From Shumkonia mesophila (GTDB lineage: Bacteria; Pseudomonadota; Alphaproteobacteria; Rhodospirillales; Shumkoniaceae), in contig NZ_JAOTID010000020.1 in the NCBI RefSeq assembly GCF_026163695.1, positions 1 through 50,248 of the forward strand: DNA of 50,248 bases. Direction: 5' to 3'. Position 1 is the stretch's first letter; each line of letters begins with the position of its first letter. Made by a program: the position numbers and the translations under genes. The notes beneath the pieces were generated by a model. That model saw only the letters and a program-made list of their open reading frames with translations, was not told where the DNA came from and made no database searches. Below, in pieces: positions 9,520-17,261 of the stretch.

Positions 9520-10295
9520 TCAATCGGACGTGTCGCCGTCCCGGCGGTTCATCGCGCGGACCATGCCTGCCTCGCCGTACGGCAGCAATTCCGCCATCGC
9601 CACCCCGTCCAATCCCAGCGCCCCGGCCATCGCCAGCGCCGCTGCCATATCGAGGCCAATGACGGCGCCGCCGGCGGTTACCCGCAACTGTCCGTGACTG
9701 GACAGCATCAGGCTCCAGGCCTGGTTTCCCTCTTCGGTTTGCGGCCGGTGGAGATGGTAGGCGCACGGCCGCCCCCCCTCGCCGAGGCCGCCGTCGGCGC
9801 ACGGACTCCCGTTGTCGCGGCACCCTTGGCAGTAGCGCGGCCCGCCGCCGAAGTGCCATTCGGCGAGGGCCGCGATCCGTTTCCCTCCGATACCACGGCG
9901 GCCACCGGCCGCGTGTAGGCGACGAGAAACGCCTCGGCGACGTCGGCGATCATCATCAGCTCGTTGACCGCATTCTCCGTCACCTCGGCCGCCTCGCCGC
10001 TGGCGTCGAGCACGCCCTCCCACGCGAGAATGGCGAAGCGGGCCAGCGCCTGCGCGTAAAGGAACTGCGACAGGCCGGCCACCGCGTCGCCGTCGGTGAG
10101 ATCGGGAAGGCCCTCGATGATGCCTCCCGCCGCCGACACCTCGGCGTGCTCCTCGCACAGCTGCCGGGCCAGCCGCATGCCCCGGCCGCGCGCGGCCTCG
10201 TAGATCGCCGTCGTCAGCGGCCGAACGAAAAGGCGCAAGCCGTGCGGCATTCCTTCCAGCCAGTACGGTTTCTTTGGTATGTCCAGACGGATCAT
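9520..10295 (-). CDS. gpGT fusion made by programmed -1 frameshift
   Basis: Reading from 10295 in the G frame and slipping back one base at 9879 gives 139 residues of G followed by 119 of the -1 frame, about 258 in all. The -1 part looks like real protein: IAALAEWHFGGGPRYCQGC, then a Cys/Gly-rich loop with four Cys, and a hydrophobic end with VIGLDMAAALAMAGALGLDG. In lambda the same arrangement (G and GT, shift at GGGAAAG) gives the two tail chaperones. The four Cys (CQGC, PCADG, PCAYH) could bind a metal, which is inference. Confidence 0.75.
9708..10295 (-). CDS. Tail assembly chaperone (lambda G-like)
   Basis: The 195-residue protein is in the position of lambda gpG, between the tail tube and the tape measure. 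It has a helical N-terminal part (LFVRPLTTAIYEAARGRGMRL, then EAAEVTENAVNELMM) and a low-complexity basic C-terminus after residue 139, where the overlapping -1 frame becomes protein-like. A typical -1 slippery heptamer sits at that point. The start at 10295 has an AAGGTGG ribosome binding site. It helps the tape measure and tube assemble and is not expected in the virion. Confidence 0.82.
   Translation of the reverse strand: MIRLDIPKKPYWLEGMPHGLRLFVRPLTTAIYEAARGRGMRLARQLCEEHAEVSAAGGIIEGLPDLTDGDAVAGLSQFLYAQALARFAILAWEGVLDASGEAAEVTENAVNELMMIADVAEAFLVAYTRPVAAVVSEGNGSRPSPNGTSAAGRATAKGAATTGVRAPTAASARGGGRAPTISTGRKPKRETRPGA
9879..9885 (-). promoter_or_regulatory. Slippery heptamer GGGAAAC for -1 frameshift
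   Basis: On the minus strand the heptamer reads G GGA AAC in the G-gene frame, which fits the X XXY YYZ rule and differs from the lambda site only in the last base. The -1 frame then stays open to 9520. A second GGGAAAC at 9724-9730 is not in the slip frame. Confidence 0.78.
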
Positions 10296-10621
10296 TTATG
10301 CCCACCTTTCATGGGGAGAATAGAACGCGACAAGCCTCTGAAAATCAAGCGTTTTCTTCTGGCGTATTACTTCGGATGTTCATCCGTATTCATCGCGATC
10401 AATTCCCCTATTCCTCCGCATATCTCGTGGTTTCTTTCGAGACGCCATTTCTTTTACGGAAACACCGTTTGGTTTTTACCGACAAACTCCTCCGGGTTCG
10501 ATGGCGCGAACCGGCCCCATGCTAACCGTTTTCGCGAACTTGCACGAAAACCGTAATCATAGACGGTTGAAAACCTGCGTTTGCCAATGCCGGAATTCCC
10601 TCTTTCCGGCAGATTCAACCC
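10296..10621. other. AT-richer intergenic region with inverted repeats
   Basis: About 325 bp without a convincing gene, noticeably richer in A and T than its surroundings. It must hold signals for the HTH gene to the right and perhaps for the G gene to the left. Visible elements are a 9-of-10 inverted repeat (10525-10534 with 10545-10554), a GAAAA/TTTTC pair (10340-10356) and a small hairpin (GCCGGAA with TTCCGGC, about 10589-10612) just before the HTH gene. I see no good sigma-70 promoter match. Confidence 0.6.
10525..10554. promoter_or_regulatory. Candidate operator upstream of the HTH gene
   Basis: ACCGTTTTCG and CGAAAACCGT form an inverted repeat (9 of 10 positions) around a 10-bp spacer, centred about 80 bp before the HTH gene start. 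Spacing and symmetry suit binding of a dimeric XRE-type regulator, possibly autoregulation. This rests on symmetry and location only. Confidence 0.4.
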
Positions 10622-10861
10622 ATGATCACACCCGCACAATGCCGCGCCGGCCGCGGCCTGCTGAACTGGACCCAAGCCCAACTGGCCTCTCGCGCCCATG
10701 TCAGCGAGAGCACGGTCCGCCATTTCGAGAGCGGCCGTCACGTCCCGACCCACAACAACCACAAGGCGATCGGGCTCGCCCTTGAGGAGGGTGGCGTGGT
10801 GTTTCTGCACGACTCGGACGTGTACGGGCCGGGTGTCCGCCTCCGCGACCGGGAGGAATAA
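10622..10861 (+). CDS. Small XRE/Cro-type HTH protein inserted between tail tube and G genes
   Basis: The 79-residue protein is on the opposite strand to the late genes. It has a compact HTH (residues 6-45: CRAGRGLLNWTQAQLASRAH, then VSESTVRHFESGRHVPT), followed by ALEEGGVVFLHD, a tail common in small XRE proteins of alphaproteobacteria. Such proteins act as repressors. Its own AT-rich upstream region and reversed orientation mark it as a moron-type insertion in the late operon. The target is unknown; the nearby inverted repeat is a candidate. Confidence 0.82.
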   Translation: MITPAQCRAGRGLLNWTQAQLASRAHVSESTVRHFESGRHVPTHNNHKAIGLALEEGGVVFLHDSDVYGPGVRLRDREE

Positions 10862-10883
10862 TCTCCGGCCCAACCTGGCCCGC

Positions 10884-12170
10884 CTAATACCCCGCTACGT
10901 CGTTGTGAAGCGTGGCGCGCAGCATGTAGCCGGCCGAGGCGTCCTTGGCGGCCCGCCAGTCGTAGGTGGCGGAGACGCCGCCCGGACCGCTGACCTCGTG
11001 CTTCTTGCGCGGCAGGAAGACGCGCGGCAGGTCGAAGACGACGCGGAAGGCGTCGGCGCCGGGAATGGTGAAGCGGTACTCCATGGCGACCGGCGTTTCG
11101 GCCCCCACCGCCGTGCGGATGGTGGCATCGGTGCCGAAGCGCACGTCGACGCTGCCGGTCGCCGTCGCCTCGGTTTCGTCGGCTCCGTCGATCAGGCCGT
11201 CGTCGCGGATGCTCTCGACCCGCTCCAGGTTGTTCGAGAAGGCGATCTTGCCGCCGGTCACGTTGGCGAGCTGCGCGCCGTTCAGCTTGATCGTCCCGCT
11301 GCCCTGATTGAAGCGGCGCAACGCGTGCGTGGCCGGCGCGGCGTCAGCGGCGGCTGCCGGATTGCTCTCGCCCTGGAAGACGAGGCCGACGGTCGCGTTG
11401 GCCGGCCCGGTGCGGGCCATGTCGAAGGACAGCGTCTCGGCCTTGCCACCGAAGTTGCGGCTGAAGTAGGGCGTGGTGAGCGCCGTGTGGCCGACCTCCA
11501 GGGCCGCCGACGGCAGGTCGCCGCCCGACGTGAAGACGTGATCGACGCCGCCACCGGCCAGCGTCGCCGCCGAAACCGTGGCCGCGCTGGCCGCGAGAGT
11601 GAAGGTGTTGCCGGCGACGCCGGCGGTGTCGCGCTCGACGGTCAGTTCCTCGGTGCCGGTGACGCGCGAGTACGTGCACTTGGCGACCTCGGCGTCGGCC
11701 GAGGCGTTGAGGTCGATCACCAGCTGGTCGATGGTCTGGATGACGGTGGCCTGGATCAAGGTTTCGCTGCCGGCCGGAGCGGCGGCGACGAAGGTCCAGA
11801 CGGTGCCGTTGAGCGTGATGGTGTCGTCCGGGTCCGGCAGCGCGGAAAACGCGATGGTCCCCTTGGCCTTGACGGGCGTGCTGACCGGCGCGCCGAGCAG
11901 CGCCTTCAGCCACCACCCAAAGGCGCGCAGGTCGATCGGCACCTCGATGGCGCCCTCGTCGCTGATCGCCTCGTAGAACGGGTCCTGAGCGTCGCGGCCC
12001 TGGCCGAGCAGGGGATCGTAGCCGAGCGGACGCTCGGCGCCGATGGTCGAGCTCTTGAATGAAAGCTGGGTGTAGACGCCTCCGCCGGAGCCGTCCGGCG
12101 GCGTGCCGTAAACGGATTCGAAGGCGCCCAGCAGTTGGGCGTCGGCTCCATAAGCCCGGGTCTTCGCCAT
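10884..12170 (-). CDS. Major tail tube protein (lambda V position)
   Basis: The 428-residue product starts MAKTRAYGADAQLLGAFESVYGTPP, typical of phage tail tube proteins of this type, and ends with an RVFLPRKKHEVSGPGG segment and a DWRAAKD motif. It is longer than lambda gpV, and the central Thr/Ala-rich part (about 120-215, with AVIQTI-type and TLAASAAT stretches) may be an extra beta domain. It lies upstream of the G chaperone gene and downstream of the tail-completion genes. The start has a GGAGA ribosome binding site. Confidence 0.85.
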   Translation of the reverse strand: MAKTRAYGADAQLLGAFESVYGTPPDGSGGGVYTQLSFKSSTIGAERPLGYDPLLGQGRDAQDPFYEAISDEGAIEVPIDLRAFGWWLKALLGAPVSTPVKAKGTIAFSALPDPDDTITLNGTVWTFVAAAPAGSETLIQATVIQTIDQLVIDLNASADAEVAKCTYSRVTGTEELTVERDTAGVAGNTFTLAASAATVSAATLAGGGVDHVFTSGGDLPSAALEVGHTALTTPYFSRNFGGKAETLSFDMARTGPANATVGLVFQGESNPAAAADAAPATHALRRFNQGSGTIKLNGAQLANVTGGKIAFSNNLERVESIRDDGLIDGADETEATATGSVDVRFGTDATIRTAVGAETPVAMEYRFTIPGADAFRVVFDLPRVFLPRKKHEVSGPGGVSATYDWRAAKDASAGYMLRATLHNDVAGY

Positions 12171-12212
12171 CGTCGGTCTCCTTTCTTCCTCGATTTCCTC
12201 AACGCCGCCGCG

Positions 12213-12662
12213 TCAGCCGAGCGGCGAATCCGTCACATAGTCCAGGACCACCGGCACCCGCACCGCCTTGATGGCGGCGGCGCCCTCGACCGGCTCGTCC
12301 ATCGTGTCCGGCGCGCCCGGGGACGCCATCTCGACGGCGCCGCCGAGCGTCGGATCGGCGGCGAGCGCGTCGCCGACGTCGCGAAGCAGCGCGTCGATCC
12401 AGGCGTCCCGCGTCGCCGCGGTCGACGCCTGGTATTGCACGATCACCTCGGCCTCGTGCGCGAAGGCGTAGGCCGGCGGCGACAGGTAGACCTCGGGTTC
12501 CCCCGGATCGCCGTCGCGCAGGGATACCAGGCCGCCGGCCGGGATCTCCCGCGCCTCGGCCTCGTTGCGCTCGACCTGGGGCGCCGGCGCGTTCGTCCAC
12601 GCGATGCCCTGCAGCAAATCCAACAGCGCCTTGAGCGCGGATTCCCGTCGGCTATCGGCCAT
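12213..12662 (-). CDS. Tail terminator/completion protein (lambda U position)
   Basis: The 149-residue protein lies between the gpZ-position protein and the tail tube gene, where lambda has gpU. It begins with a helix (RRESALKALLDLLQGIAWTN) and has a central sequence with EVIVQYQASTAATRDAWIDALLRDVGDAL and a beta-type C-terminus. This pattern of helix, beta strands and a helix pair resembles small tail terminators, but no family motif is decisive. It overlaps the next upstream gene by 11 bp. The function is inferred from position. Confidence 0.65.
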   Translation of the reverse strand: MADSRRESALKALLDLLQGIAWTNAPAPQVERNEAEAREIPAGGLVSLRDGDPGEPEVYLSPPAYAFAHEAEVIVQYQASTAATRDAWIDALLRDVGDALAADPTLGGAVEMASPGAPDTMDEPVEGAAAIKAVRVPVVLDYVTDSPLG

Positions 12663-13347
12663 TGCCGCCTCCCGTCGCCTCGTTCCACCGCAGGAGGATC
12701 AGCTCGGCGGCGCGGTCCGCCGCCCGGGCCGCGACGCCGGCGATGTCTAGGCGCTTTTCGATCCTTACCTGCGGCTTCAAGATGAACATCGGCACCACGC
12801 CGTGGCGCAGCAGCTCGCGCGTGCGCCGGGCCCGGCCGCTGCCGAGGATGTGCGTGTTCACCGCCGCCAGCTCGCGGATCGTGCCGCCCTGCGTCTTGCG
12901 CTGGGCGTGCTGGAGCCTGGCGAACAGCAGCAGGTCACCGCCCGGGCCGCGCGCCACGAAGCTGTCCTTGAGCTCCGCCGGACGGTAGATGACCCGGCCG
13001 CCGCGGCGGCCGAGCCGCCGGTTGAACTGGGTGGGGATGGCGAGATAGCGGCCGTTCACCGGCCGGATGGTCTCGCCGTGCTCCAGCGCCCACAGCGCCG
13101 CCCGCGCCCCGCGCCCCTTTGGATACACCAGGGCGGCCGACGAAAAGGCCGAACGGCCCCGGTACACCTTCACCGCCCAGGCCCGGCCCAGAGCGCCCAG
13201 GCCCGCCTCCTGGGTATGGGATTTCAGGTTGTCGCGCAGCTCGGTGCCGGCCTGGCGCAGGCCGGCCACCACCGCCTTGCGGGCGCCCTCGATCTCCTCT
13301 CGCATGATCTTGCGCAGGTCGCCGGCAATGGCCGCCTCGAGCCTCAT
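12652..13347 (-). CDS. Tail completion / neck protein (lambda Z position, DUF6441-like)
   Basis: The start is ATG 13347, overlapping the upstream stop as ATGA. The 231-residue protein opens MRLEAAIAGDLRKIMREEI and has a basic helical N-terminus, then segments such as LERGETIRPVNGRYLAIPT-like and RHGVVPMFILKPQVR, as in a family of phage proteins from alphaproteobacteria that I recall as DUF6441. Gene order places it at lambda Z, which joins the tail to the head. The name of the family is from memory; the structural role is inferred from synteny. Confidence 0.65.
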   Translation of the reverse strand: MRLEAAIAGDLRKIMREEIEGARKAVVAGLRQAGTELRDNLKSHTQEAGLGALGRAWAVKVYRGRSAFSSAALVYPKGRGARAALWALEHGETIRPVNGRYLAIPTQFNRRLGRRGGRVIYRPAELKDSFVARGPGGDLLLFARLQHAQRKTQGGTIRELAAVNTHILGSGRARRTRELLRHGVVPMFILKPQVRIEKRLDIAGVAARAADRAAELILLRWNEATGGGNGR

Positions 13348-13661
13348 GGTTGGGGCACCGCCGCCATCGTCCAGGTCAGCCGTTCCGCGTCGCGGACCGG
13401 CTTTTCGTTGACCGTGTAAGCCGTTCCGCCGACGGTGAAGACGTCGCCCTTGGCCGGCGCGGCGATCTCCGAAACCCGGACCTCGATCGTCGTCGTTTCC
13501 GATACCACCGGGCGGGCGAACGGCGAGGCCAGTTCGTCGGGCTGGCTCAGCATCACCCGCACCGGGCCGGCCCACGCCGCGCCGCCGGCCGGCGTGTAGA
13601 TGGCGTCTTTCGCCAGGATCGGGTCTGCGAACAGCGCGTCGACCATCGCGGAAAACGTCAT
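13344..13661 (-). CDS. Head-tail joining protein (lambda FII-like)
   Basis: This 105-residue, beta-rich protein follows the major capsid gene, at the lambda FII position. Features are the MTFSAMVDALFADPILAKDA start, an IRVMLSQPDE-type strand (VRVMLSQPDELA), and a GDVFTVGGTAYTV hairpin near residues 71-84, which recurs in phage attachment proteins of this class. It overlaps the next gene by ATGA. FII-type proteins form the head-side joint for the tail. Confidence 0.75.
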   Translation of the reverse strand: MTFSAMVDALFADPILAKDAIYTPAGGAAWAGPVRVMLSQPDELASPFARPVVSETTTIEVRVSEIAAPAKGDVFTVGGTAYTVNEKPVRDAERLTWTMAAVPQP

Positions 13662-13675
13662 CGGTTGTCACCCCG

Positions 13676-13712
13676 TCGAAAAGGGACGGGGCGGCCCGGA
13701 AGCCGCCCCGCC
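13676..13712 (-). terminator. Rho-independent terminator after the capsid gene
   Basis: On the minus transcript GGCGGGGCGGC (13712-13702) pairs with GCCGCCCCGTC (13695-13685), 11 bp with one G-U pair, a 6-nt loop, then CCTTTT. It lies just after the major capsid stop and could lower expression of the tail genes relative to the capsid protein. Confidence 0.65.
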
Positions 13713-13732
13713 AGTCCTGCCGTCGCCTTGGA

Positions 13733-14767
13733 TCAGGTCCGCTTGGCCCGCTGCAGGGCCTTGGGCCGCGTGCAGATGAACAGCGGGTAGCTGTACCCCT
13801 CGACATCGACCCACATGTTGCGGTCCTTGTCGGGGACGAGGTACGGGTAAATCTCGCGGCCCAGCGTGTTGACAAACTCGAAGCTCTCGCCCGGCGACAG
13901 CGCCCGCTGGAAGAGGCCAGGCACCACCGGGAAGAACTTGCACTTGTCGGTGTGGATGCCGACCTTGCCGTCGTCCGAGCTGTGGTAGTTGACGAAGGTG
14001 ATGCCGCCGTAGCTGACCGTCTCGTAGGCGGCACCCTTGCGCATCTCCGAGGCCTCCTGCTGGTTCAGGTAGGTCTCGCGCACCTCCTTGTGGGCGGTCA
14101 GGTCGTCCCAGAAGGCGTTGCCGGCCAAGCCCATGACGGGAATGGCCTGGGGCATGACGCTGCCCATCTTGAGCCCGGCCAGGGTCTGGCGCACCACCTG
14201 CGTGCAGACCTTGCGGACGGCACCGCTGGCCGGGTTGTTGTTGTCGAGGTCGAAGTCGATCTCGTTGTCCTGGGTGATCCCGAAGGCATCGAACCAATCG
14301 ATGATCTCGGAATTGTCGGCGTCGTAGACGATGCCCTGGACGGCGCCGAGGCGGTGGTATTCCCAGGTCAGCTCGATCCGGGCCTTGATGCCCGTCGGGC
14401 CGGCGTAGCGCCTGGTCACCTCGTCCATCACCTGCATCAGCTCGGTCTCCGAGCCGAAGGCGCGGATATCCTGGATCTCGCTCGCCATGATGCGGTCGCC
14501 CTCGGCGATCCGCACGGTGCGGAAGTCGCGGATCTCGCGCTTCTCGTTGGTGCGCTGCGGCAGCGGCGCGCCGCGCGGCGTCGTCTGGATGACGCCCAGC
14601 ACGCCGTTGCGCTCCTCGACGGCGACGGTCAAGGTGCGGACCGGGCGGTCGACGAACAGGTTGGGGATCGACCCCAGGAAGTTGGGGGCGTAGGGAACGC
14701 GCTCCACGGCGTCGACGAGGCTGACGCAGGAGAACGCGTTGTTTCGGAAGATGTCGATGGTCGGCAT
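13733..14767 (-). CDS. Major capsid protein (lambda E family)
   Basis: The start at 14767 has a strong GGAGGG ribosome binding site. The 344-residue product starts MPTIDIFRNNAFSCVSLVDA and contains family segments such as RTNEKREIRDFRTVRIAEGD, GITQDNEIDFDLDN and FWDDLTAHKEVRETYLNQQE, and a C-terminal LFICTRPKALQRAKRT. This matches lambda gpE-type capsid proteins in length and pattern. It is bracketed by the decoration protein gene and a strong terminator, consistent with high expression. Confidence 0.93.
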   Translation of the reverse strand: MPTIDIFRNNAFSCVSLVDAVERVPYAPNFLGSIPNLFVDRPVRTLTVAVEERNGVLGVIQTTPRGAPLPQRTNEKREIRDFRTVRIAEGDRIMASEIQDIRAFGSETELMQVMDEVTRRYAGPTGIKARIELTWEYHRLGAVQGIVYDADNSEIIDWFDAFGITQDNEIDFDLDNNNPASGAVRKVCTQVVRQTLAGLKMGSVMPQAIPVMGLAGNAFWDDLTAHKEVRETYLNQQEASEMRKGAAYETVSYGGITFVNYHSSDDGKVGIHTDKCKFFPVVPGLFQRALSPGESFEFVNTLGREIYPYLVPDKDRNMWVDVEGYSYPLFICTRPKALQRAKRT

Positions 14768-14804
14768 TTGAGTTCCCTCCTTTGGGGAAAATGACGTCAG
14801 CCCG

Positions 14805-14838
14805 TCACCGCCGGCAGGGCATATCCGGCCGGCGGTGA
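14805..14838. repeat. Hairpin between decoration and capsid genes
   Basis: TCACCGCCGGC and GCCGGCGGTGA form a perfect 11-bp stem with a 12-nt loop, between the decoration-protein stop and the capsid ribosome binding site. There is a palindrome TGACGTCA beside it (14792-14799). It has no immediate T-run on the minus transcript, so it may be an mRNA stability or processing element rather than a terminator. Confidence 0.5.
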
Positions 14839-14859
14839 ATGATCGTTGCCGGAAGGCCG

Positions 14860-15801
14860 CTAGCGGCCGATGATGCCGGCGGCCGCCAACTGGGCGAGGC
14901 CGGCCGCCTTGTTGTCCGTGGTCGCGCCGGTGAACCACACCAGCTCGGCCGCGTTGACCTCCAGGTCGCGCACGAGGCCGACCCCCGGCAGGGCGCCGTC
15001 CGTCGCGTCGACCGCCTCGAAGAGGATGGCCGAAGCGACCTGGGAGCCGTCGACGTTGGCCGGGTTCCACGTCTTGTAGTGCCCCGAGCCGGCCGCCACG
15101 GTGACGGTGAAACCGTCGCCGACGACGTATTCCGCCGCGTCGGGCGCGCCGACGGTGAAGTTGATGTGGGTGGAGACGAAGGGGGTGCCGACCGTCGCCG
15201 TGCCGAGCACCGTCCCGTCCGGGGCGGTCACCGTGAAATCGCCGAGCCCGGTCGGCACCGCCGCCGTCACCGTCACGTTGAAGGCGTCGCCCGCCCCGAA
15301 GTTGGTGGCGCCGTCGGCGATGGTGAACTTGATGTGGGTGCTGTCGAAGGCGACCCCGACGGTGGCGACGCCGATCTCGACGCCGTCCGGGTCTTCGACC
15401 GAGAAGGTGCCGGCATCGGTGGCCGGTTCGATGCAGGTGACCCGGTAGACGCCGGGCTTGACGGCGGCGCCGACGGCGGGATCGGCGAGCGTCAGCGCGC
15501 CCCGGGTGCCGATGGTGCCGTCGAACGCCGCCGCGGCGGAAAAGCCGCCGCCGACGCAGGCCAGCAGGTAGGCGCCGGCCACCGCCGCCGCTCCCAGCGT
15601 GATGGCGCCCATCGCGCCGTCGCCGGTGTTGCCGCCGGTCTTTTCCGCCGAGGTGGCGGCGCCGAGCGTGGCCTTGCCGAGGACGGCGCAGGCGGCATAG
15701 GCCGCGCCGGCCGCCAGGGTGATGGGGTCGCGCGAACGGGTCTTGCTCGCCTCGGAGACGATGCATTCACCCGCGTGGGTGGTTTCGGTGAGAACGGGCA
15801 T
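14860..15801 (-). CDS. Head decoration protein (lambda D-like) with inserted tandem beta repeats
   Basis: The start is ATG 15801 (AAGGACC upstream). The first 50 residues (TETTHAGECIVSEAS, RDPITLAAG) and the last 70 (GLVRDLEVNAAELVWFTGAT, then GIIGR) match the lambda gpD-type decoration family, which stabilises the capsid by binding at three-fold sites. Between them is an insert of about 190 residues with two tandem repeats (about 131-179 and 187-235), each with GxFxV..PDG, ATVG..F.STHI.FT and VTV. Total length is 313, much longer than gpD. The insert is probably displayed on the capsid surface. Confidence 0.82.
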   Translation of the reverse strand: MPVLTETTHAGECIVSEASKTRSRDPITLAAGAAYAACAVLGKATLGAATSAEKTGGNTGDGAMGAITLGAAAVAGAYLLACVGGGFSAAAAFDGTIGTRGALTLADPAVGAAVKPGVYRVTCIEPATDAGTFSVEDPDGVEIGVATVGVAFDSTHIKFTIADGATNFGAGDAFNVTVTAAVPTGLGDFTVTAPDGTVLGTATVGTPFVSTHINFTVGAPDAAEYVVGDGFTVTVAAGSGHYKTWNPANVDGSQVASAILFEAVDATDGALPGVGLVRDLEVNAAELVWFTGATTDNKAAGLAQLAAAGIIGR

Positions 15802-15866
15802 GGGATAGGTCCTTTCCTCGAAAAAGATGAAACGATCCGGCCGAATGGGGCGGATCGAGCGGCGCG

Positions 15867-16304
15867 CTACTTCTTGCCGCAGACGCGATCGACGGAGGCC
15901 TTCCAGCTTTCGCCGGTTTCGGCCGACGGCGCCCCGCTGCCGAGCGGGGTGCTGCCCACGGCGGCCATCGCCGCGTCCAGCCCGGCGCCCTTGGGCGACG
16001 CCGCCAGCGCCTTGATGGCGTCCTCGACGGAAAGGTCCGTCTCCAGCGCCAGGTGGCGGGCCAGGCCGTCGCGGCCCTTCGCCTCGGTGGCGTTGAGGAT
16101 CGCAGCGATTCGCCGCTTGACGGCCGCCGCCTTCTTGCCGGCGTCCTTCTCGTCCTCGTCTTCGTCGTCGCTTTCGCCGTCTTCCGCCTTGGGATCGTCC
16201 TCGGGGTCCGTTTCCGGATCGTCCTTCGGCTCGTCCTCGGCGGCCTTCGGCGTCTTCTTCTCTTCTTCGGCGGCCTTCAGCGCCGCCCGGTCTTTGAGAG
16301 ACAT
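15867..16304 (-). CDS. Nested scaffolding protein (lambda Nu3-like internal start)
   Basis: Inside the protease gene and in the same frame is ATG 16304 with a good ribosome binding site (AGGAG, about 8 bases upstream). It would give a 145-residue acidic, coiled-coil-like protein (MSLKDRAALKAAEEEKK onward) that equals the C-terminal domain of the protease. In lambda Nu3 is made in just this way from the end of C and serves as the scaffold. The protein product is inferred. Confidence 0.65.
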   Translation of the reverse strand: MSLKDRAALKAAEEEKKTPKAAEDEPKDDPETDPEDDPKAEDGESDDEDEDEKDAGKKAAAVKRRIAAILNATEAKGRDGLARHLALETDLSVEDAIKALAASPKGAGLDAAMAAVGSTPLGSGAPSAETGESWKASVDRVCGKK

Positions 16305-17252
16305 GGGTTTGCTCCTCTCCTCTCGGGTTGTGGCGCCCATCGCGCCGGTGCCGGCAGCGCCGCCGGCAAGAAACTCCTGGAACGCCGCGAAGGCGGCGTC
16401 GGGGGACGCCACCTCGTCGGCGAAACCTGTCGTCACCGCGTCGCCAGCCGTCAGGCAGCGCGCCTCGGTGGCCACCACAGCGGCGGCGTCCAGCCCACGG
16501 CCGCGCGCCACGGTGTCGGCGAACAGCGTGCGGATGCCCTCGATCTCGGCCTGGATGGTGTCGCGCACGTCGTCTGGCAGCGGCTGGTAGGGATTGCCGT
16601 CGACCTTGTGCGCCCCGGCGTGGATCAGCGTCACCTTGACGCCGACCTCGTCGAGCATTTTCGAAAAATCGGCGTGCAGGCAGACGACGCCGACCGAACC
16701 GACGCCGCCGGTGCGCGGCACGAGCACGCGGTCGCACTGGCTGGCCAGGGCGAAGGCGGCCGAGTAGGCGTACTCCGTGCACACCGCCCACACCGGCTTC
16801 GCGGCGCGCGCCGCGAAGATGGCGTCGGCCAGGTCGAAGCAGCCGGCCACCTCGCCGCCCGGGCTTTCGACGTCGAACAGGATGCCGCGCACCTCGGGAT
16901 CGGCGACGGCGTCGGCCAGCTTGACGGCCAGGCCGTCGTAGCCGGTCATGCCGCACCAGGGATCGAGGGTGCCCAGCTTGTTCACCAGCACGCCCTCGAC
17001 GGGAATGATGGCGATGCCGTCGACCAGGGCGAAGGTCTTGCGCTCCGGCCGGTCGCCGCGCATGGCGTCGGCGGCCAGCGTATCGAGGCGCACCGGGCCG
17101 CCGTCTTCGTCGGCGTCGGCGCGGATCAGTTGTCCGGTCAAGCCGGTCCGGTTGGCCAGCACGCCCAGCAGCTGCTGGGCCTTGTCAGGCGTGATCAGCA
17201 GCGGCGGGCCGACCAGACGTTCCAGAAGCCGGTGATAGTCGATGCTAGGCAT
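15867..17252 (-). CDS. Head maturation protease, S49/SppA-like, with C-terminal scaffold (lambda C-like)
   Basis: The 461-residue protein has an S49 peptidase domain: PVEGVLVNK (84-92), FDVESPGGEV (126-135), the likely nucleophile Ser164 in AYSAAFALAS and the likely general base Lys216 in GAHKVDGNPY. After about residue 317 it is very acidic and charged (Glu, Asp, Lys), as in scaffolding proteins. Lambda gpC has this layout and cleaves the scaffold and portal during head assembly. It lies between the portal and decoration genes. Confidence 0.9.
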   Translation of the reverse strand: MPSIDYHRLLERLVGPPLLITPDKAQQLLGVLANRTGLTGQLIRADADEDGGPVRLDTLAADAMRGDRPERKTFALVDGIAIIPVEGVLVNKLGTLDPWCGMTGYDGLAVKLADAVADPEVRGILFDVESPGGEVAGCFDLADAIFAARAAKPVWAVCTEYAYSAAFALASQCDRVLVPRTGGVGSVGVVCLHADFSKMLDEVGVKVTLIHAGAHKVDGNPYQPLPDDVRDTIQAEIEGIRTLFADTVARGRGLDAAAVVATEARCLTAGDAVTTGFADEVASPDAAFAAFQEFLAGGAAGTGAMGATTREERSKPMSLKDRAALKAAEEEKKTPKAAEDEPKDDPETDPEDDPKAEDGESDDEDEDEKDAGKKAAAVKRRIAAILNATEAKGRDGLARHLALETDLSVEDAIKALAASPKGAGLDAAMAAVGSTPLGSGAPSAETGESWKASVDRVCGKK

Positions 17253-17261
17253 GGGTTCCCC

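Noticed and set aside
9724-9730. Second GGGAAAC in the G/GT region
   Set aside because: It is not in the slip phase of the G frame and lies close to the G stop.
10146-10556. Plus-strand open frame over the G start and the AT-rich region
   Set aside because: Codon use is atypical, no ribosome binding site, and it covers the G gene start on the other strand.
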